Shown here piece by piece: positions 54,886 through 64,000 of a DNA stretch of 64,000 nt; the stretch's first letter is position 1; every line of letters starts with the position of its first letter. Under the pieces are notes generated by a model. The model saw nothing but the letters and a program-made list of their open reading frames with translations. It was not told the DNA's origin and ran no database searches. The stretch is from G020353115 sp964640125 (GTDB lineage: Bacteria; Bacteroidota; Bacteroidia; Bacteroidales; VadinHA17). The position numbers and the translations under genes are program-made. The stretch covers positions 1-64,000 of the forward strand of contig CAZXGG010000011.1 of NCBI GenBank assembly GCA_964640125.1, given 5' to 3'.

Positions 54886-55332
54886 ATGGAAATCATTCTG
54901 ACACAGGATATGCCGGGTTTGGGGCATAAAGACGATATCATCACCGTAAAGACAGGATACGCGAGGAATTACCTCATTCCAAAAGGATATGCACTGCTTG
55001 CCACAAAGAGGACAAAAAAGATTCATTCCGAGAACCTGAGGCAGCGGGCACACAAAGAGGAAAAAATTAAAAATGAAGCCCTTGAGCTGGCAAGCAAGCT
55101 GGAAGGAACGGCATTAACCATCGGTGCGAAAACAAGTTCTACAGGAAAGATCTTCGGATCGGTCAATACCATTCAGATAGCCGAAGCACTGCAGAAGGAG
55201 GGATTTGAAATCGACCGGAAAAACATTACCCTTTCGGAAGATAGCATAAAGAATGTCGGGAAACACAAAGCTGGGATAAAACTGCATAAGGAAGTCACGG
55301 TAGAGATCGATTTTGAAATTGTAGCTGAATAG
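54886..55332 (+). CDS. rplI: Ribosomal protein bL9
   Basis: A 148-residue 50S protein: MEIILTQDMPGLGHKDDIITVKTGYARNYLIPKGYA N-domain, a long connecting helix and a C-terminal domain starting GAKTSSTGKIFGSVNT. An AGGAGG-like sequence (GCAGGAGGCAGG) lies just before the start, rare in this window. Last gene of the operon. Confidence 0.98.
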   Translation: MEIILTQDMPGLGHKDDIITVKTGYARNYLIPKGYALLATKRTKKIHSENLRQRAHKEEKIKNEALELASKLEGTALTIGAKTSSTGKIFGSVNTIQIAEALQKEGFEIDRKNITLSEDSIKNVGKHKAGIKLHKEVTVEIDFEIVAE

Positions 55333-55350
55333 ACCAGCAGGACCGGAGTG

Positions 55351-55493
55351 CAAATAACAAATCATAACCCACAAATTACAAACAAATATAAAATCACAAT
55401 ATTCAAATAAATTTGATCCATATTGTAATTTAGGATTTTGGGATTGGAATTTATTTGTAGATTGTTATTTGTACTTTGTGATTTGGAGCCATA
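55351..55493. repeat. Long imperfect AT-rich palindrome after rplI
   Basis: Words such as CAAATAACAAATC and ACAAACAAATA on the left recur inverted on the right (TTATTTGTAGATTG, TGTTATTTGTAC). It lies between the convergent rplI and ridA genes and may fold back in the transcript. Pairing is only partial. Confidence 0.45.
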
Positions 55494-55566
55494 TTCAGTT
55501 CATGATGGGATATAATAAATACAATGATCCCACCAACAAACCCTCACGGTCCAAAACCATCAGGAT

Positions 55567-55944
55567 CTATTTCACTGCAATCGTTTCTATTTCAATCATC
55601 ACTCCCAGCGGAAGTTTCACCACCTGGTAGGCAGCGCGGGCAGGTGGATCCTCGGGGTAAAATCCGGCATACACCTCATTCATGGCTGCAAAATTATTCA
55701 TGTCATCCAGCAGACAGGTTGATTTTACCACATCCTTTGGGGTATACCCTGCTTCCTCCAGGATAGCATGAATGTTTTTCAGTACCCGTCCGGTCTGTTC
55801 CCTGATCCCCCCTTCAACAACCTTTCCCGTCTCCGGATTGATCGCTATCTGGCCTGAGATGAACAGCATCCCATTTGTTTCGATTGCCTGACTGTACGGA
55901 CCAACCGCTTCAGGCGCCCTGGAAGTATAAATGACCTTTTTCAT
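55567..55944 (-). CDS. ridA: RidA family enamine/imine deaminase
   Basis: A 125-residue Rid/YjgF protein that hydrolyses reactive 2-aminoacrylate-type enamines made by PLP enzymes. AIETNGMLFISGQI near the start, and the active-site Arg in PPARAAYQVVKLPLG near residue 105, mark the archetypal RidA branch. Monocistronic, convergent with rplI. Confidence 0.95.
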   Translation of the reverse strand: MKKVIYTSRAPEAVGPYSQAIETNGMLFISGQIAINPETGKVVEGGIREQTGRVLKNIHAILEEAGYTPKDVVKSTCLLDDMNNFAAMNEVYAGFYPEDPPARAAYQVVKLPLGVMIEIETIAVK

Positions 55945-56241
55945 GGGTTCACGCTTTTTATTAGAGAATCAATAAAGATACGGAAAGAATGTTAAAGGTT
56001 AAATGTTAACAGCTATTAGTTGATAAGAAGTGAGTAGTTCCGAAAATCACGAATTTTCTTTAAAAACTCGTAATCATTATATATCAGAAATTCACGTAAT
56101 GTAGAGACGACCAACCTGGGTGTCTTTATAAATTTCGAAAAACAAAATTTGAGTCTCAGTAGTTTTTTCCGAAGGCAGGCCCATGGCAAAACTTATTCCG
56201 AAGGAATGCCTATGGCATAACATTAAACCATTAACATTTCA
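55945..56241. other. Gap with dispersed repeats
   Basis: Contains a GTAGAGACGC copy, TTAAATGTTAACAGCTATTAG low complexity and CCGAAGGCAGGCCCATGGC / CCGAAGGAATGCCTATGGC near-repeats (56168-56220) also met at 21530-21550, 35400-35430 and 49255-49360. No gene. Confidence 0.6.
56101..56129. repeat. GTAGAGACGC palindrome family, copy 5
   Basis: GTAGAGACGA CCAACCTGGG TGTCTT, the same core as the reverse complement of copy 2. Confidence 0.75.
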
Positions 56242-58971
56242 TCACTGATCATACCAGCTCTTCCGTTTCTCGTATTTCAAATCTTTCAGGATAGCCGATC
56301 TGACGTTGATCTGGAAGGAGTAACTTTGATGATACCCGATGGGGATCCAGGATAAACTCATCTCCCAGCAGTGCAGGTCCCGGTAGATATTCACCGATGT
56401 ATAGGTGAGTTTGTTTGATTTGAAATCATACCCGGAGCTGAATCCGATCTTCCATTTTGCTGTCAGGCTCACATTGCCTGAGAAGTTGAATGTCTGGGTT
56501 ACCTTCTTGCTCATTCCGGTATTGGTATAATTGTAATTATACCGCAGGGAGAGGTTCCAGGGAATACTAAAATCAACGTATTCCCCTGTGTAGAATTCCT
56601 GGGGTACTCCCCCCTCTTCATCATTCTCCATGGGAATGCCCTGCTTACTCCCCGGCATGCCTTCAGGCGTTGATTGTCTTGTGCCGGGCTCTTCCGCGGG
56701 ACTTTCCTGAGCCCGCGAGTTCAGTGAAGCGTTTATGGAGAAGTTAAAGCGGGTTAGCCGCGCCAGTTTACCAGTCTCTGTAATTTCAGCCTTATTGATC
56801 TTTCTTCCATCTTCTGACAGGGCATAGGGATCAAATGTACCGCCAAAAGCCAGGTCCACTTTATTGGCTAGCCGGGTGCGGCCGGACATGGTGATGGGTG
56901 ACCATTTCAACGAATCAGCAAACAGGTTGTAATTGGTATTGAAGGAGAGGTTTTCAAGGATCTTCACCTTTTTGGAAGTTTGAACCGTATCGCTGGTAGA
57001 ACGCACCTTCATTTCAATGTTATTGCTCAGGCGTATGTTTACCGATCCGCTCCTGCCCGGCAAAGTTGGTGTGCGGTAGATCTCTTGCTCAAACAATGAA
57101 TACTCCCGCATATTCCCCAGGGTATCCACCTGCACTGTGCGGTAATAGTCTGGTGAAACACCGGTCATATCGGGTGTGTAGGAGAAGGATACTGAAGGGG
57201 TCATAACATGCCGGACTGCTTCAATGCGGCTGTTGGGATTTTTGAAGACATACATTCCATAAATTTTGGGATTCAACCCCAGGGATATGGTGGGCAAGTA
57301 GGAATGTGCATAACTCAGGCCCCTGATCGTATCGGTGATCAGTGTGGCATAGGTGGAATCGAGTTCGGCATCATAGTAGTTCTCTTCCCACCTTTTTTCT
57401 ATGTGTTTTGAATAGAGAACCCCGGAATATTGAAGGGAAGGAGAGATATAAAAACTGTTAAAGGGCCTGATCTGGGTTGACAGCGGGATATCGTGTTTAA
57501 ATGCATTGTTCATATCATCCCATACAGCAGAGGTAAACAATAGTGAGTCGGTTGTCTTAATCTGGTTATCCAGCATTGCTTTGTAGCTCAGTTCAATGTT
57601 TTCATACCACTTTGCTTTTCCTGTCCTGTTTTTTCTTTTCATCGGATAGATCCGGTTCATGTTAAAATTCATCTTTGGCAGGTTCAGATCGACCGAATTT
57701 GTCTGGCTGTTCTGCCGGTGGTTCATGCTGGCAGACAGGTTGAACGGGCTTCCTGCCCACCGTTTTGAATAGGATATGCTGGATTGTTTCGTGTTCGTCA
57801 GGTAATCGTTTGCATTGAAGCTGTGGTTGCGGTCAAAGGAGCTTGAGCTCATGTTTACATTGGCATTGAAGGTCCGGCTCGGGTTCGATTTCGGATCCTG
57901 CGAATGGGACCAGGTGATGGAATAATCTTTTTTTCTTGTGTAATCGGGCAGTTCTTTTTCACCACTCACGTTTATGTAGTACCTTGCTCTCAGGTTGCCG
58001 TTGAACCGGTAACGAACGCGGTAATTGGATCCCAGGGAAACGCCCCAGGTGCCATTGGTGTAGATATCTCCGGTAATCCGTGCATCGAAATAATCACTCA
58101 ATGCAAGGTAATAACCGCCATTGCGGAAGAAGAAACCCCGGTTCCGCTCTTCTCCATATTCGGGAATAAGGATCCCGGAAGAGCGGGATTTCTGATTTGG
58201 GAAGAAACCGAATGGAAGGGCAATGGGCAGGGGAATGTCTGCCATGACAAGATACGCCGGGCCCGAAACGATCTTATCATCAGGGATGACTTTTGCCTTG
58301 GTGAGGGCAACGTAGAAGTGGGGGTCTTCCAAATCACACGTGGTGTATTTTCCGTTCTTGACATGAATCTCACCATTTTCGTGTTTTTTTGTTATCCCAC
58401 TGTGCAGGTACCCTCCCTCCTGCTCGGTGATAACACCCTGGATGATCCCTTTTTTCGTTTTGAAATTATAGGTCAGCGTTTTTGATTCGAAACTTTCGGA
58501 ACCGTCTTTAAATACCGGTTTTCCAATTTCCCTTCCCAGGCTGTCCAGGGTTCCCCTGGCAAAAACAACATCCCTGGCTCTGTCAAGCTCAATGTATGCA
58601 GCCCTCAGCTCGATATCCTGGTAGGTGACAAATCCATTCCCGTACAGGTACACTTTATCGTTCTCCAGATCAAAGATCAGGGAGTCATCCGCCTCATAAT
58701 CAATGGGAGCATCAATTTCCGTGGTGGTTGGCTTTTCTGCCTCTGCCTGCACGGTATCTATTACCGCTGTATCCTGCCTGACCAGAACCGTATCGGGAAT
58801 AGCAATCCGTTCCTGCCCATTGGAAACTGAAACAGACAAAACAGGAAAAGATAAAATGAAAAGGATTTTTGGAAATTTTAAATACAACGTTTTATATACT
58901 ATTTTTGTGAGATCATGGTTTACACAGAAACAGGTCAGCGTCATTTCCTGATCACGAAAGGTATCAGACAA
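56242..58971 (-). CDS. lptD: LptD-like LPS assembly outer-membrane protein
   Basis: A 909-residue protein that would insert lipopolysaccharide in the outer leaflet with LptE. After a hydrophobic signal (LKFPKILFILSFPVLSVSVSNGQ) comes an OstA/LptA-like beta-jellyroll region (VYLYGNGFVTYQDIELRAAYIELD, about 110-260) and the barrel with ALPFGFFPNQKSRSSGILIPEYGE. The tail ends IGYHQSYSFQINV, then a short basic end. The 58971 start is the longest; TTG at 58887 would give a more typical signal peptide and avoid overlap with the candidate promoter of the divergent amidase gene. Confidence 0.85.
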   Translation of the reverse strand: MSDTFRDQEMTLTCFCVNHDLTKIVYKTLYLKFPKILFILSFPVLSVSVSNGQERIAIPDTVLVRQDTAVIDTVQAEAEKPTTTEIDAPIDYEADDSLIFDLENDKVYLYGNGFVTYQDIELRAAYIELDRARDVVFARGTLDSLGREIGKPVFKDGSESFESKTLTYNFKTKKGIIQGVITEQEGGYLHSGITKKHENGEIHVKNGKYTTCDLEDPHFYVALTKAKVIPDDKIVSGPAYLVMADIPLPIALPFGFFPNQKSRSSGILIPEYGEERNRGFFFRNGGYYLALSDYFDARITGDIYTNGTWGVSLGSNYRVRYRFNGNLRARYYINVSGEKELPDYTRKKDYSITWSHSQDPKSNPSRTFNANVNMSSSSFDRNHSFNANDYLTNTKQSSISYSKRWAGSPFNLSASMNHRQNSQTNSVDLNLPKMNFNMNRIYPMKRKNRTGKAKWYENIELSYKAMLDNQIKTTDSLLFTSAVWDDMNNAFKHDIPLSTQIRPFNSFYISPSLQYSGVLYSKHIEKRWEENYYDAELDSTYATLITDTIRGLSYAHSYLPTISLGLNPKIYGMYVFKNPNSRIEAVRHVMTPSVSFSYTPDMTGVSPDYYRTVQVDTLGNMREYSLFEQEIYRTPTLPGRSGSVNIRLSNNIEMKVRSTSDTVQTSKKVKILENLSFNTNYNLFADSLKWSPITMSGRTRLANKVDLAFGGTFDPYALSEDGRKINKAEITETGKLARLTRFNFSINASLNSRAQESPAEEPGTRQSTPEGMPGSKQGIPMENDEEGGVPQEFYTGEYVDFSIPWNLSLRYNYNYTNTGMSKKVTQTFNFSGNVSLTAKWKIGFSSGYDFKSNKLTYTSVNIYRDLHCWEMSLSWIPIGYHQSYSFQINVRSAILKDLKYEKRKSWYDQ
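58900..58907 (+). promoter_or_regulatory. Candidate -7 box of the amidase operon
   Basis: TATTTTTG, exact TAnnTTTG, about 90 bases before the amidase start. The nearest TTTG is 28 bases upstream, longer than the 19 seen in the two strong promoters. Confidence 0.4.
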
Positions 58972-58997
58972 AACTAATTAAAAATAGACATCAAAGA

Positions 58998-60110
58998 ATG
59001 ACCTTTTCCAATATATCTCCCATTTTTCTTCAAAAACGGTTAATAACCGTATTTCTTGTACTTTGCGGGGTTTATTTATCGGTTACTGGCACAGCAGGGA
59101 TGCAATCGGAAGGCACGAAAAGGGTATGGAAAGTAGTGATTGATCCCGGGCATGGAGGGAAAGATCCGGGTGCGCTGGGAAAAATAAGCAGGGAAAAGGA
59201 CATTGTGCTCGGAGTTGGATTGAAACTGGGGAATTATATCTCTGAAAACTTTGATGATGTTGAAGTAATCTACACCCGGACGACCGATCTGTTCGTTGAA
59301 TTGGATCGCCGGGCTGAGATTGCGAACAAAGCCAAAGCCGACCTGTTTATTTCGCTGCATGCTAATTCCTGGAAAAACAGAAATATCCTCGGATCGGAAA
59401 CCTATGTGATGGGACTTCATACGGATGAGAAGAACCTGGAAGTAGCCATGAAGGAAAATGCCGTGATCACATTTGAGGAAGATTATACCACGAAATACGA
59501 AGGATACGATCCCAATTCCCCCGAATCGTTTATCGTATTCTCACTGGTTCAGAATACTTACCTGGAACAAAGCCTGAACTTCGCATCGTTTGTGCAGAAC
59601 CAGTTTCGCGAACGAGCCAAACGCATCGACCGCGGAGTAAAGCAGGCAGGTTTCCTGGTTTTGTGGAACACGACCATGCCGAGTGTACTCGTTGAAATCG
59701 GGTTCATCTCAAATGCCGCGGAAGAAACATACCTCCTCTCCGAAGCCGGTCAGGATTATATTGCATCCGCAATATTCAGGGCATTCCGTGACTATAAAAT
59801 TGCGGTGGAAAACAGAAGCGATTTCAGCAAAATTCCAGCAGAAACCAGTTCCGTACGCTTCATGGTCCAGGTCATGGCTTCCAAAAAACCCATACCCCTC
59901 GATTCGGAATATTTCAAGGGGTTTGCGCAGGTGAAAGAGTTTAAAACAGAGGATATGTATAAATACGCCGTGGGTAACGAATCCAGCTACGATGAAATCA
60001 TGCAGTACATCCAAAAAGTAAAAATTCGCTATAGCGATTCATTCATCATCGCTGTAGAAAATGATAAAATAATCCCGCTAAATGAAGCATTGAAGAAAAT
60101 TAATGAGTAA
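58998..60110 (+). CDS. N-acetylmuramoyl-L-alanine amidase (Amidase_3) with SPOR-like tail
   Basis: A 370-residue exported enzyme that cleaves the amide between MurNAc and the stem peptide during cell separation. Signal peptide about 1-33; catalytic domain with zinc ligands His52 (DPGHGG), Glu66 and His121 (SLHANS) and catalytic Glu233 (VEIGFISN). The tail from SSVRFMVQVMASKKPI to VENDKIIPLNEAL has the length and strand pattern of a SPOR domain, which targets denuded septal glycan. It is cotranscribed with the MCE gene 25 bp downstream. Confidence 0.92.
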   Translation: MTFSNISPIFLQKRLITVFLVLCGVYLSVTGTAGMQSEGTKRVWKVVIDPGHGGKDPGALGKISREKDIVLGVGLKLGNYISENFDDVEVIYTRTTDLFVELDRRAEIANKAKADLFISLHANSWKNRNILGSETYVMGLHTDEKNLEVAMKENAVITFEEDYTTKYEGYDPNSPESFIVFSLVQNTYLEQSLNFASFVQNQFRERAKRIDRGVKQAGFLVLWNTTMPSVLVEIGFISNAAEETYLLSEAGQDYIASAIFRAFRDYKIAVENRSDFSKIPAETSSVRFMVQVMASKKPIPLDSEYFKGFAQVKEFKTEDMYKYAVGNESSYDEIMQYIQKVKIRYSDSFIIAVENDKIIPLNEALKKINE

Positions 60111-60135
60111 ATTTATTCAGTAAATCCCAGTTATC

Positions 60136-61104
60136 ATGCCGAAAATCAGACACGAAATAAAAATAGGAGTGATAGCAATAATCACCATCGCTCTGTTTAT
60201 ATGGATTTACAATTTCATGAAGGGGAAAAATATTCTCCATGCTGCCAAAACCTACACGGTGGTTTACGACAAAGTCAATGGATTGGAAGAATCAAACGCC
60301 GTGCTGATCAATGGTTATCGAGTGGGTTTGGTGGACAATATCCAGTTTGCTACCGATCAATCCGGAAATCTTATCGTGACACTTCTGATCGAGGAGGACT
60401 TTGACATCCCCAAAAATTCCATTGCACGGATCTACAGTTCGGACCTGATGGGAACGCGATCCGTGGCCCTGATCCTGGGAAATTCGAAAGAGATCTGTGA
60501 GAGCGGCGATACACTGATCCCGGAAGTGGAAGGGACCCTGCAGGAGCAGGTAAGCGTTGAGATGCTGCCGCTGAAAAATAAAGCGGAAAACCTCATGCTC
60601 TCGATTGATTCGGTGCTGGCTGTGATCCAGGTGACCTTCAACCAAAGTTTCAGGGATAATTTTTCCGCAAGCTTTGGACACATCCGCGAGACCATTATGC
60701 ACCTGAACCGCTCTACCTATACGCTCGATACCTTATTGACCAATGAAGATGGCCGGTTTGCAAATTTTCTGAGCAATTTAGAATCCATTTCTGGAAACCT
60801 GAAAAACAACAATGAAGAGCTGACACAACTGTTTCAGAATATGGCAAGCCTGTCCGACTCACTGGCTAAATCCCAGATTCGCAGTACGATAGATAACCTG
60901 GATCGAACCCTGGCTAACATGGATACAGCCCTTACACGAATTAACCGTGGAGAAGGAACACTGGGAATGCTGATCACTGATGATTCACTCTATATCAATC
61001 TTGAAAATGCAACAAACAGCCTGGATGCCCTGCTGAAGGATGTGAAAGAAAATCCAAAACGGTATGTCCAGGTTTCTGTTTTTGGAGGAAAATCTTCGAA
61101 ATGA
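60136..61104 (+). CDS. MlaD/MCE family lipid-transport protein
   Basis: A 322-residue protein with one N-terminal membrane helix (about 7-26), an MCE domain (about 35-115, YTVVYDKVNGLEESNAVLINGYRVGLV) and a long helical tail with heptads (about 130-310). MCE proteins form rings that carry phospholipids between membranes. MlaE and MlaF partners are not in the window. It follows the amidase gene and ends just before the dnaA leader gap. Confidence 0.9.
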   Translation: MPKIRHEIKIGVIAIITIALFIWIYNFMKGKNILHAAKTYTVVYDKVNGLEESNAVLINGYRVGLVDNIQFATDQSGNLIVTLLIEEDFDIPKNSIARIYSSDLMGTRSVALILGNSKEICESGDTLIPEVEGTLQEQVSVEMLPLKNKAENLMLSIDSVLAVIQVTFNQSFRDNFSASFGHIRETIMHLNRSTYTLDTLLTNEDGRFANFLSNLESISGNLKNNNEELTQLFQNMASLSDSLAKSQIRSTIDNLDRTLANMDTALTRINRGEGTLGMLITDDSLYINLENATNSLDALLKDVKENPKRYVQVSVFGGKSSK

Positions 61105-61523
61105 AAAATCAAATCCGGATATTCAACCGGATCCCATGTTGACCGTTTACATATTCTGTATTTCGGTTAAACAAATTGACGGAATTCTCTTTTTCCGGAA
61201 CTGGAAATTTTGACAAACTGCTGTTTTTTTTTGATGAAACTTTTCAGCAGCGAATGAATTTTTAACGCTTTACTTTAAATAATGTACTTAAACAATTAAC
61301 TAACAATTTATTAACAATGATTTAACTTATAATATTGAATATCAATAGGTTAGATAAATAAATAATTTTCTGATTTTTTTTTAATTTTTAACGGGTTGAT
61401 TTTAAAACCAATATAATTTTTTTGTAAAAGTCAAGTGAAAATTAATTTTTTTTTTACTTTTTTTTTAACAACCTTGCTACTTCTAACCTAAAATTAAAAT
61501 AAAGTAAATTGGGAAATTTCTAA
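61105..61523. other. AT-rich gap upstream of dnaA
   Basis: Very AT-rich with long T runs and repeated TTAACAA words. I found no TTATCCACA-type DnaA boxes, so it is not called an origin. No exact TAnnTTTG promoter was found either. Confidence 0.5.
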
Positions 61524-62954
61524 ATGAGTAGTTCGCATCAAGAAGTATGGAATAATTGTTTAAAGATCATTAAGGATAATGTTCCATCGATTAGTTACAG
61601 AACCTGGTTCGAGCCTATCGTTCCGGTGAAACTAGAAAAAAATATTTTAACCATACAGGTTCCCAGCCCTTTCTTCTATGAGTATTTAGAAGAGCAGTAT
61701 ATTGATATACTGAGGAAGACCCTCAGAAAGGAGCTGGGTGTTGATGCCAAGCTGGAGTACAATGTGGTCATGGAAAACAATGCGTTTTCCAATTCCAAAC
61801 CCTACACGGTAAAATTTCCCACAAAGAATAAAGCAGAGCTTAAGAACCGTCCGGTTTCCATTCCCCTTGAGACTGAACAAAACACCATAAAAAATCCATT
61901 TGTTATTCCGGGGATAAAAAAATTGCACGTTGATCCCCGGTTAAATCCGGATAACTCTTTCGCCAATTTTGTAGAGGGTGAATGCAACCGGTTAGCCCGG
62001 TCTGCAGGATTCGCTGTCGGAAACAAACCCGGTGGAACAGCGTTCAACCCCCTCTTGATCTATGGAGATTCGGGATTGGGTAAGACACACCTGGCACAGG
62101 CAATTGGAATACTGGTTAAGGAACAGATGCCTGAAAAGACGGTTCTTTATGTGAATGCAAATAAGTTCCAGACACAGTTTGTGGAATCGATCCGCAATAA
62201 CAACAAAAATGATTTCCTTCATTTTTACCAGATGATCGATGTGCTGATCCTGGATGATGTACATGAGTTTGCCGGAAAGGAAAAAACACAGGATATCTTT
62301 TTTCATATCTTCAACCACCTGCACCAATCGGGAAAACAACTGATTCTCACTTCAGACAGACCTCCCGTTGAACTCCAGGGCATGGAGCAGCGGCTGCTTT
62401 CACGGTTCAAATGGGGATTATCAGCTGATCTGCAGCCGCCCGATTTTGAAACCCGGATGGCTATCCTTCTGAAAAAAACCTACAATGATGGCATCGAAAT
62501 GCCGGAAGACGTCCTGGAATACATTGCAACGCACATCACAGATAATATCCGGGAACTGGAAGGTGCACTGATCTCCCTTCTTGCACAGTCAACCCTGAAC
62601 AAGAAAGAGATCACCCTTGATCTGGCAAAGCAGATGATCGACAAGTTGATCAAGAACACGAAAAGGGAGATCTCCATCGATTACATCCAGAAGATTGTAT
62701 GTGACTATTTTAACATACCCATTGATTTGATGCAGAGTAAAACAAGAAAACGGGAAATTGTTCAGGCAAGGCAGGTTGCGATGTTTTTCTCAAAAAGCCT
62801 CACAAAATCTTCCCTTGCCACCATTGGCTCTCAAATCGGTGGAAAAGATCATGCAACGGTTCTCCATGCCTGCAAAACGGTGAACAACCTGATCGATACC
62901 GATAAGCGGTTCAGGGTACAAATAGATGAGATTGAAAAAAAGCTGAAGATCTAG
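61524..62954 (+). CDS. dnaA: Chromosomal replication initiator DnaA
   Basis: A 476-residue AAA+ initiator. Domain I (about 1-85, VWNNCLKIIKDNVPSISYRTWFEP), a short linker, the AAA+ core with Walker A GDSGLGKT (181-188), Walker B VLILDDVHEF and sensor LLSRFKWG, then the DNA-binding domain IV with the DHATVLHACKTV signature. It normally melts oriC; gene position at an origin is common but not shown here. A strong terminator follows. Confidence 0.97.
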   Translation: MSSSHQEVWNNCLKIIKDNVPSISYRTWFEPIVPVKLEKNILTIQVPSPFFYEYLEEQYIDILRKTLRKELGVDAKLEYNVVMENNAFSNSKPYTVKFPTKNKAELKNRPVSIPLETEQNTIKNPFVIPGIKKLHVDPRLNPDNSFANFVEGECNRLARSAGFAVGNKPGGTAFNPLLIYGDSGLGKTHLAQAIGILVKEQMPEKTVLYVNANKFQTQFVESIRNNNKNDFLHFYQMIDVLILDDVHEFAGKEKTQDIFFHIFNHLHQSGKQLILTSDRPPVELQGMEQRLLSRFKWGLSADLQPPDFETRMAILLKKTYNDGIEMPEDVLEYIATHITDNIRELEGALISLLAQSTLNKKEITLDLAKQMIDKLIKNTKREISIDYIQKIVCDYFNIPIDLMQSKTRKREIVQARQVAMFFSKSLTKSSLATIGSQIGGKDHATVLHACKTVNNLIDTDKRFRVQIDEIEKKLKI

Positions 62955-62979
62955 GACTAACCGGCACGATCTTTAGTTC

Positions 62980-63020
62980 GAGGGTGTCCAATAAGCAATT
63001 AAACGACACCCTCTTTTTTT
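62980..63020 (+). terminator. Intrinsic terminator of dnaA
   Basis: Perfect 9-bp stem GAGGGTGTC / GACACCCTC followed by seven T, 25 bases after the dnaA stop. Confidence 0.88.
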
Positions 63021-63119
63021 ACCGGAAAATAGCTTGCCTGCACTGAGAAATTATCTTATTTTTAACCTCCCTATATTTTATATGAATCCCATTTTTATCA
63101 CTTTATACTTGTTACAGCC

Positions 63120-64000
63120 ATGAAAAAAATAATCCATTCTTCCATGCTGTGGTTAGCGTTTATAGCCATGCTGGCATTAACCAATGCATCCGCCCAGAAG
63201 AAAAATTTCACCTATGACGAGGTGTTTTCTGGCCGGAGTCGGATGTTTTCAAATCCATTGCCAATATTATCCGGTTGGTGTGATGCCACCCATTACCTGG
63301 AAAGCAAAAGGGAAAACGGCTCCCGGGTTGTTATGAAAGTTACAGCTGAAAGCGGAGAATCAACACTCTATCTTGATTATGAAAAATACTATACGATTCT
63401 CCCGGAAGGATTTTCATTGTATAGAAGTGAAACACGAACAGAGGATCTGAATCATTTTATATTAGAAAAAGAGAATAACCTGTACTATTTTAACCGGACT
63501 ATAGAAGAGTTCCGGCAGGTTACTTATTCGGACTCAGAGGAAAACAATGCCACCTTCTCACCGGATGCAACAAAGATTGCCTTTACCCGGGATCACGACC
63601 TTTTCATTTCTGACCTGGCTACCGGAGAAGAGACCCGTCTTACCTTCGATGGTAATAAGCGCATTTACAACGGCTGGGCATCCTGGGTTTACTATGAAGA
63701 AATCCTCGGTAGGAGATCCCATTACAAGGCATTCTGGTGGTCCCCGGACAGTAGAATGATCGCATACCTCCGGTTTGATGACAATCCCGTGCCTGAATTC
63801 ACCATTGTAACAGGAGAGGGTATACATGGCAGGGTGGAGATTACCCCCTATCCGAAAGCTGGGGATCCCAACCCGCTGGTAAAGCTGGGAATCGCACACC
63901 TTGAAACGGGCAAAACCATCTGGATGGATACCAACGAAGGGGTTGACCGCTATGTGGCATGGCCATTCTGGACAAAAGATTCGAAAGAACTGGTCTACCA
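63120..64000 (+). CDS. Dipeptidyl peptidase IV-type serine peptidase (S9B), 5' part
   Basis: Open to the right edge: 293 codons of the N-terminal part. Signal peptide MKKIIHSSMLWLAFIAMLAL...SAQ, then the eight-bladed propeller domain. The motif WVYYEEILGRRSHYK (about residues 187-201) carries the Glu pair that grips the substrate N-terminus in DPP IV, and WWSPDSRMIAYLRFDDNPVPEF is highly typical. The catalytic alpha/beta-hydrolase domain lies beyond the window. DPP IV removes X-Pro dipeptides from exported peptides. Confidence 0.92.
   Translation, partial: MKKIIHSSMLWLAFIAMLALTNASAQKKNFTYDEVFSGRSRMFSNPLPILSGWCDATHYLESKRENGSRVVMKVTAESGESTLYLDYEKYYTILPEGFSLYRSETRTEDLNHFILEKENNLYYFNRTIEEFRQVTYSDSEENNATFSPDATKIAFTRDHDLFISDLATGEETRLTFDGNKRIYNGWASWVYYEEILGRRSHYKAFWWSPDSRMIAYLRFDDNPVPEFTIVTGEGIHGRVEITPYPKAGDPNPLVKLGIAHLETGKTIWMDTNEGVDRYVAWPFWTKDSKELVY

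Noticed and set aside
61105..61523. Chromosomal origin upstream of dnaA
   Set aside because: It is AT-rich, but no TTATCCACA-like DnaA boxes were seen; GC skew could not be computed.

Overview
The window reads as one chromosomal contig from a Bacteroidota bacterium, probably Bacteroidales or Marinilabiliales-like. The evidence is: C-terminal type IX secretion (T9SS) sorting domains at 18601-20304 and 32753-35275; promoters of the TTTG-N19-TAnnTTTG type (before rpsF and icd); lipoproteins with acidic residues right after the lipid-anchored Cys; Bacteroidota-specific families (DUF6913, DUF6438, the long SecA, the ComA/DUF368/aroE cluster); and an almost complete lack of Shine-Dalgarno sequences. 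No rRNA, tRNA, CRISPR array or intact transposase was found.

Layout. 0.1-4.6 kb: a minus-strand run TPR protein - phosphosulfolactate synthase - DUF368 lipid-phosphate transporter - aroE - SRPBCC protein, with a divergent TauE/SafE-type permease. 5.4-13.4 kb: a GH84-like glycosidase lipoprotein, folD, ffh, argS and a glycosyltransferase, all minus. 13.5-14.9 kb: a thioredoxin-like lipoprotein or periplasmic protein. 15.1-23.8 kb: a vitamin B12 uptake operon under a cobalamin riboswitch (btuB, btuG-like beta-propeller lipoprotein, a secreted trypsin-like protease, btuF, btuC, btuD, a small membrane protein). 24-28.5 kb: ligA, a repeat-packed 1.07-kb gap, DUF6913, dapA. 29.3-35.3 kb: secA and a T9SS-exported metalloprotease-like protein. 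36-39 kb: small, partly AT-rich genes (DUF6438 lipoprotein, isoprenylcysteine methyltransferase family, lipoprotein methyltransferase, membrane protein) with an attC-like hairpin. 39.4-43.8 kb: a 1473-codon collagen-like, repeat-rich surface protein. 44-50 kb: DUF502, floA, a GC-richer B12-binding radical SAM gene next to a transposase fragment, a surface lipoprotein, ferritin. 50.7-64 kb: housekeeping genes icd, dnaX, rpsF-rpsR-rplI, ridA, lptD, an amidase, an MCE protein, dnaA and the start of a dipeptidyl peptidase IV.

How the genes work together. The clearest system is B12 capture: the riboswitch senses cobalamin, BtuB with its BtuG-like lid carries it over the outer membrane, and BtuF-BtuC-BtuD carries it over the inner membrane. 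A T9SS-exported serine protease is embedded in this operon, translationally overlapping btuF. This is the most unusual arrangement in the window. A B12-binding radical SAM enzyme at 46-47.6 kb is one possible consumer.

The second striking aspect is the non-coding DNA. Gaps are filled with several families of dispersed palindromes and low-complexity tracts. These include a 131-134 bp MITE-like element present twice in opposite orientation, a GTAGAGACGC palindrome family with five copies, and a 32-bp AT-rich repeat with three copies. Some of these repeats run into coding sequence: the last codons of btuB, the signal peptide of the collagen-like protein, and the linker of DnaX.
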